Below are positions 6,289-8,295 of a stretch of DNA of 8,295 nucleotides, one piece after another. Below the pieces are notes generated by a model. That model had not been told where the DNA came from and did no database searches. It was given only the letters and a program-made list of their open reading frames with translations. Numbering within the stretch: the first letter of the stretch is position 1; every line of letters begins with the position of its first letter. The stretch is from Candidatus Colimorpha onthohippi (GTDB taxonomy: Bacteria; Bacteroidota; Bacteroidia; Bacteroidales; P3), in contig JAGHVA010000234.1 of assembly GCA_018064565.1 (NCBI GenBank), forward strand, positions 1-8,295. Direction: 5' to 3'. Position numbers and translations under genes: made by a program.

Positions 6289-7455
6289 TTATCGGTTGTC
6301 TCTGATGCGTTTAAGCCATTTGATATGGCGCAGTTCGTCTTGTTCGTTTTTGTCGCTTTTTCGCCACCAGGGCATGTGGCTGAGTGTGATGTGGAACATC
6401 TCCTCGCGGTCAAGGTGTTTGTTGCGGTTATTGTGCGACTCAAAATAACGGCTGCGTTTGTCTGGGAAGATATCTCGTAGTGTAATCAAGATTCCAGTCT
6501 CATCGGTCTCTCCAAAATGATGGTTTATGGCAGTTCCAAACGACCGCATGGTGGAGGATAGGTGCATATAAGCGTTGATGAGAGGAGGTACAGAGCTGCC
6601 GAGAGCCCGTACACTGCGAAGCAATATCTGATAGTCTTCTTTGTAATTTCGACCGTTGAAAAGCGATACCAACTCGTTATAGTCGCTTTGGATACGCACA
6701 GCTTCAAAAGGCCAAATCAGGCCGTCTTTGTCAGGAAAATGCTTTTGGTAGAAATAGAGTATGAGGTCTTTGGCTTTTCGGTTCATCTGTGGGTACATGG
6801 TGATTTTGCCAAAGAAATATTTAGTCTCAGGCAGTTCGATGGCTATGCCACCCAGCCCGTCCCATAAGTTGTCAAGCGAATACATGCCTTTACGTAGATT
6901 GTTGCTTGGCTGGTAGTCTGGCTGGACAAACGCACGTCCGAGTTCCACGGTATAGGGCATGTAGTTGTGGATGAATTCGTCGGTGTATTGAAATAGGTCG
7001 GCAGTTGGTGTTGCTATGGTCCCGTCTTCACGAGTCATCATGTTGCTTCCGTGAATGAACCGGTATCCACCAACGATAACTTCTTCAATGGGATCCCATA
7101 CAATCAGTTGTCTAAAACAATAGGGATCAGGCAGGGTATCAAAGATATCTATGTCGCATTCCTTGCCAGTACCGCCACCGTTAAGTGCAAAACTGAGTTC
7201 TCTAAGACGTCCAATTTCGCGCATGATATTGGGTGATCTATGTGCTGTAGTAACATAAATCTCTTTGTTTCCATAGTTGGTTTTTCGCAAGAATATATTA
7301 CGAGTCAATTCTTGCTTAATCAACTGTTTGTCAACGGGTGCTATGATGTAGGATGTGTCCAAGGCAAAATTGATTTTCTGGTAATGCGATGCAGTTTGCC
7401 AAATGTGGCGTAATTTTATGTTGAGTGTTTTTTTATTGCCCCAAAAATGTGGCAT
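6289..7455 (-). CDS. glsB: GlsB/OlsB-type N-acyltransferase (amino-acid lipid synthesis)
   Basis: The protein resembles the acyl-ACP-dependent N-acyltransferases that make the monoacylated precursor of ornithine lipids (OlsB) or, in Bacteroides, glycine lipids (GlsB); the reaction adds a 3-hydroxy fatty acid to the amino acid amine. Family landmarks are REIGRLREL (79-87), the glycine-rich GGGTG (93-97), and the GNAT-like strand and loop VELGRAFVQPDY (170-181). The recognisable family region begins near residue 38 (IIAPVDKQLI). The 37 or so preceding residues are Lys/His/Trp-containing and unlike anything I recognise. No other ATG lies before residue 78, so either the extension is real or translation begins at a near-cognate codon. 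The start overlaps the upstream acyltransferase gene by 23 bases, suggesting coupling. Whether glycine or ornithine is the substrate cannot be told from sequence; glycine is favoured by the Bacteroidales setting. Confidence 0.85.
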   Translation of the reverse strand: MPHFWGNKKTLNIKLRHIWQTASHYQKINFALDTSYIIAPVDKQLIKQELTRNIFLRKTNYGNKEIYVTTAHRSPNIMREIGRLRELSFALNGGGTGKECDIDIFDTLPDPYCFRQLIVWDPIEEVIVGGYRFIHGSNMMTREDGTIATPTADLFQYTDEFIHNYMPYTVELGRAFVQPDYQPSNNLRKGMYSLDNLWDGLGGIAIELPETKYFFGKITMYPQMNRKAKDLILYFYQKHFPDKDGLIWPFEAVRIQSDYNELVSLFNGRNYKEDYQILLRSVRALGSSVPPLINAYMHLSSTMRSFGTAINHHFGETDETGILITLRDIFPDKRSRYFESHNNRNKHLDREEMFHITLSHMPWWRKSDKNEQDELRHIKWLKRIRDNR

Positions 7456-8290
7456 CTGGCTCTTTGCCTAATTGGTAAACATGTTGTTTAACCAATTGTG
7501 CCCATTCATAAGTGGTATGGCTCTTGTCGAAAGTGGTGTAAGGTATGGCTTTGCCAAATACGATCCGAATTGTTTTGCCACGTTGTGCGAACATCTCAGC
7601 GGGAAGTAGTGCCATCTCGAAGCCGAATTTAATTCCGATGCGTTTGCGCAGGTTGGCTATGCGGTAAAAACGATTACGATTTTGAGCATCGGTATATACA
7701 GGTATGATGTCGCGCTGGTATTTTATAGCTTTTTTGACGAAGGTGCTTTTCCACTCCAAGTCACGGATAATACCGTTGTGTTTCCGAGAGCATATACCTG
7801 CGGGGAAATAGAGAAGTATGTTTTTGCCACCAAAAGCGGCTTCCAGTGTGTCGGCATTGGTGCCGTGTCGGTGAACTTTGTCAATTGGAACAAAGAGAGG
7901 TCGGAGGGCAGGCAGATACATCAAAAAGTCGGTTACTGGAAATTTGATGTCAGTCCGGTAATGCCCTACGGCTGCCATCAGAGCCAACCCGTCAGGACCG
8001 CCCAGCGGGTGGTTGCCAGCAACAATCGGATACCCATCAAGAGGGATATTTTCAGAGCCTATAATCTCAAGCTTGATGTTTAAGTCATGTTTTTCGTTGC
8101 CCTCCAGAAATCCATGTACAAAATCTACCCCAAACTGGTCTCGCCGAGCGTAAATTCCATAGTTCAATTCGTCAACGTGCATCAGTCGGTTTATCCATTT
8201 GACGGCGAACGATGGGAGTTTTACCCCCTTGGTAGCCAATATGCTCTGAATGTCAATATGTCGCTCGGTAATAGTTTCGCTATGCTCCAT
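7433..8290 (-). CDS. glsA: GlsA/OlsA-type lysophosphatidate-acyltransferase-like O-acyltransferase
   Basis: This is a PlsC-superfamily acyltransferase, expected to add the second (ester-linked) fatty acid to the N-acylated amino acid made by the neighbouring GlsB-type enzyme at the inner face of the membrane. It is assigned from the block NHPLGGPDG (93-101) followed by PVTDFLMYLPALRPLFVPID (118-137) and FPAGICSRK (162-170), which occupy the places of the superfamily's HX4D and FPEG motifs. Spacing is His94-x5-Asp100 rather than x4, and Glu of the PEG motif is Ala; as I recall, both are normal for the Bacteroidota branch. No long transmembrane helix is evident. At 285 residues it appears complete, but only five bases lie upstream of the ATG at 8290, so promoter, leader and a possible earlier start are outside the window. 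It is the first visible gene of the minus-strand operon. Confidence 0.83.
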   Translation of the reverse strand: MEHSETITERHIDIQSILATKGVKLPSFAVKWINRLMHVDELNYGIYARRDQFGVDFVHGFLEGNEKHDLNIKLEIIGSENIPLDGYPIVAGNHPLGGPDGLALMAAVGHYRTDIKFPVTDFLMYLPALRPLFVPIDKVHRHGTNADTLEAAFGGKNILLYFPAGICSRKHNGIIRDLEWKSTFVKKAIKYQRDIIPVYTDAQNRNRFYRIANLRKRIGIKFGFEMALLPAEMFAQRGKTIRIVFGKAIPYTTFDKSHTTYEWAQLVKQHVYQLGKEPDATFLGQ

Positions 8291-8295
8291 GGGTG

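Noticed and set aside
7682..8083. A 133-codon + strand open frame opposite glsA
   Set aside because: Antisense to the conserved acyltransferase core; its product has no recognisable motif.
1..8295. Mobile element, CRISPR array, toxin-antitoxin or defence system
   Set aside because: No transposase, integrase, regularly spaced repeats or defence-type domains were seen; nearly all of the window is taken up by seven recognisable core or envelope genes.

Overview
The window looks like an ordinary chromosomal segment from a member of the Bacteroidota, most likely order Bacteroidales. The evidence is the protein types (PurH and MreB of the Bacteroides kind, a GlsA/GlsB-type lipid acyltransferase pair), the absence of clear Shine-Dalgarno sequences, AT-rich start regions, and a TAnnTTTG-type promoter element upstream of the first gene. 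Genus and species cannot be read from the sequence. No rRNA, tRNA, CRISPR array, transposase, integrase, phage gene or recognised defence system was seen.

Layout: positions 1-328 hold no convincing gene, only a 28-codon ORF of doubtful status, a strong imperfect palindrome (99-138) and a likely promoter -7 element (256-263). Three genes then run on the + strand: a 6-phosphofructokinase (329-1432), purH (1502-3034) and mreB (3077-4105). A near-symmetrical stem-loop (4133-4166) separates this group from a convergent minus-strand cluster. Read in its own direction, that cluster is a GlsA-type O-acyltransferase (8290-7433), a GlsB-type N-acyltransferase (7455-6289), the ribosome-assembly GTPase EngB/YsxC (6265-5669) and a PBP4-type D-Ala-D-Ala carboxypeptidase/endopeptidase (5682-4225). 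The first two genes overlap by 23 bases, the second and third are 23 bases apart, and the last two overlap by 14 bases, so a single translationally coupled operon is very likely.

Functionally, the + strand group combines glycolysis (PFK), the last two steps of IMP synthesis (PurH) and the cell-shape cytoskeleton (MreB). The minus-strand operon is mostly envelope-related: two acyltransferases that probably make diacylated amino-acid (glycine) lipids, and a periplasmic peptidoglycan hydrolase, with a ribosome-assembly GTPase between them.

The points most worth a second look are: mreB ending at a terminator with no mreC/mreD behind it; the Gly/Lys active-site combination in the PFK; the overlapping glsA-glsB junction, which is one base out of frame from being a fused bifunctional enzyme; and the unexplained palindrome near the left edge. 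I found no evidence for a wholly new biological system.
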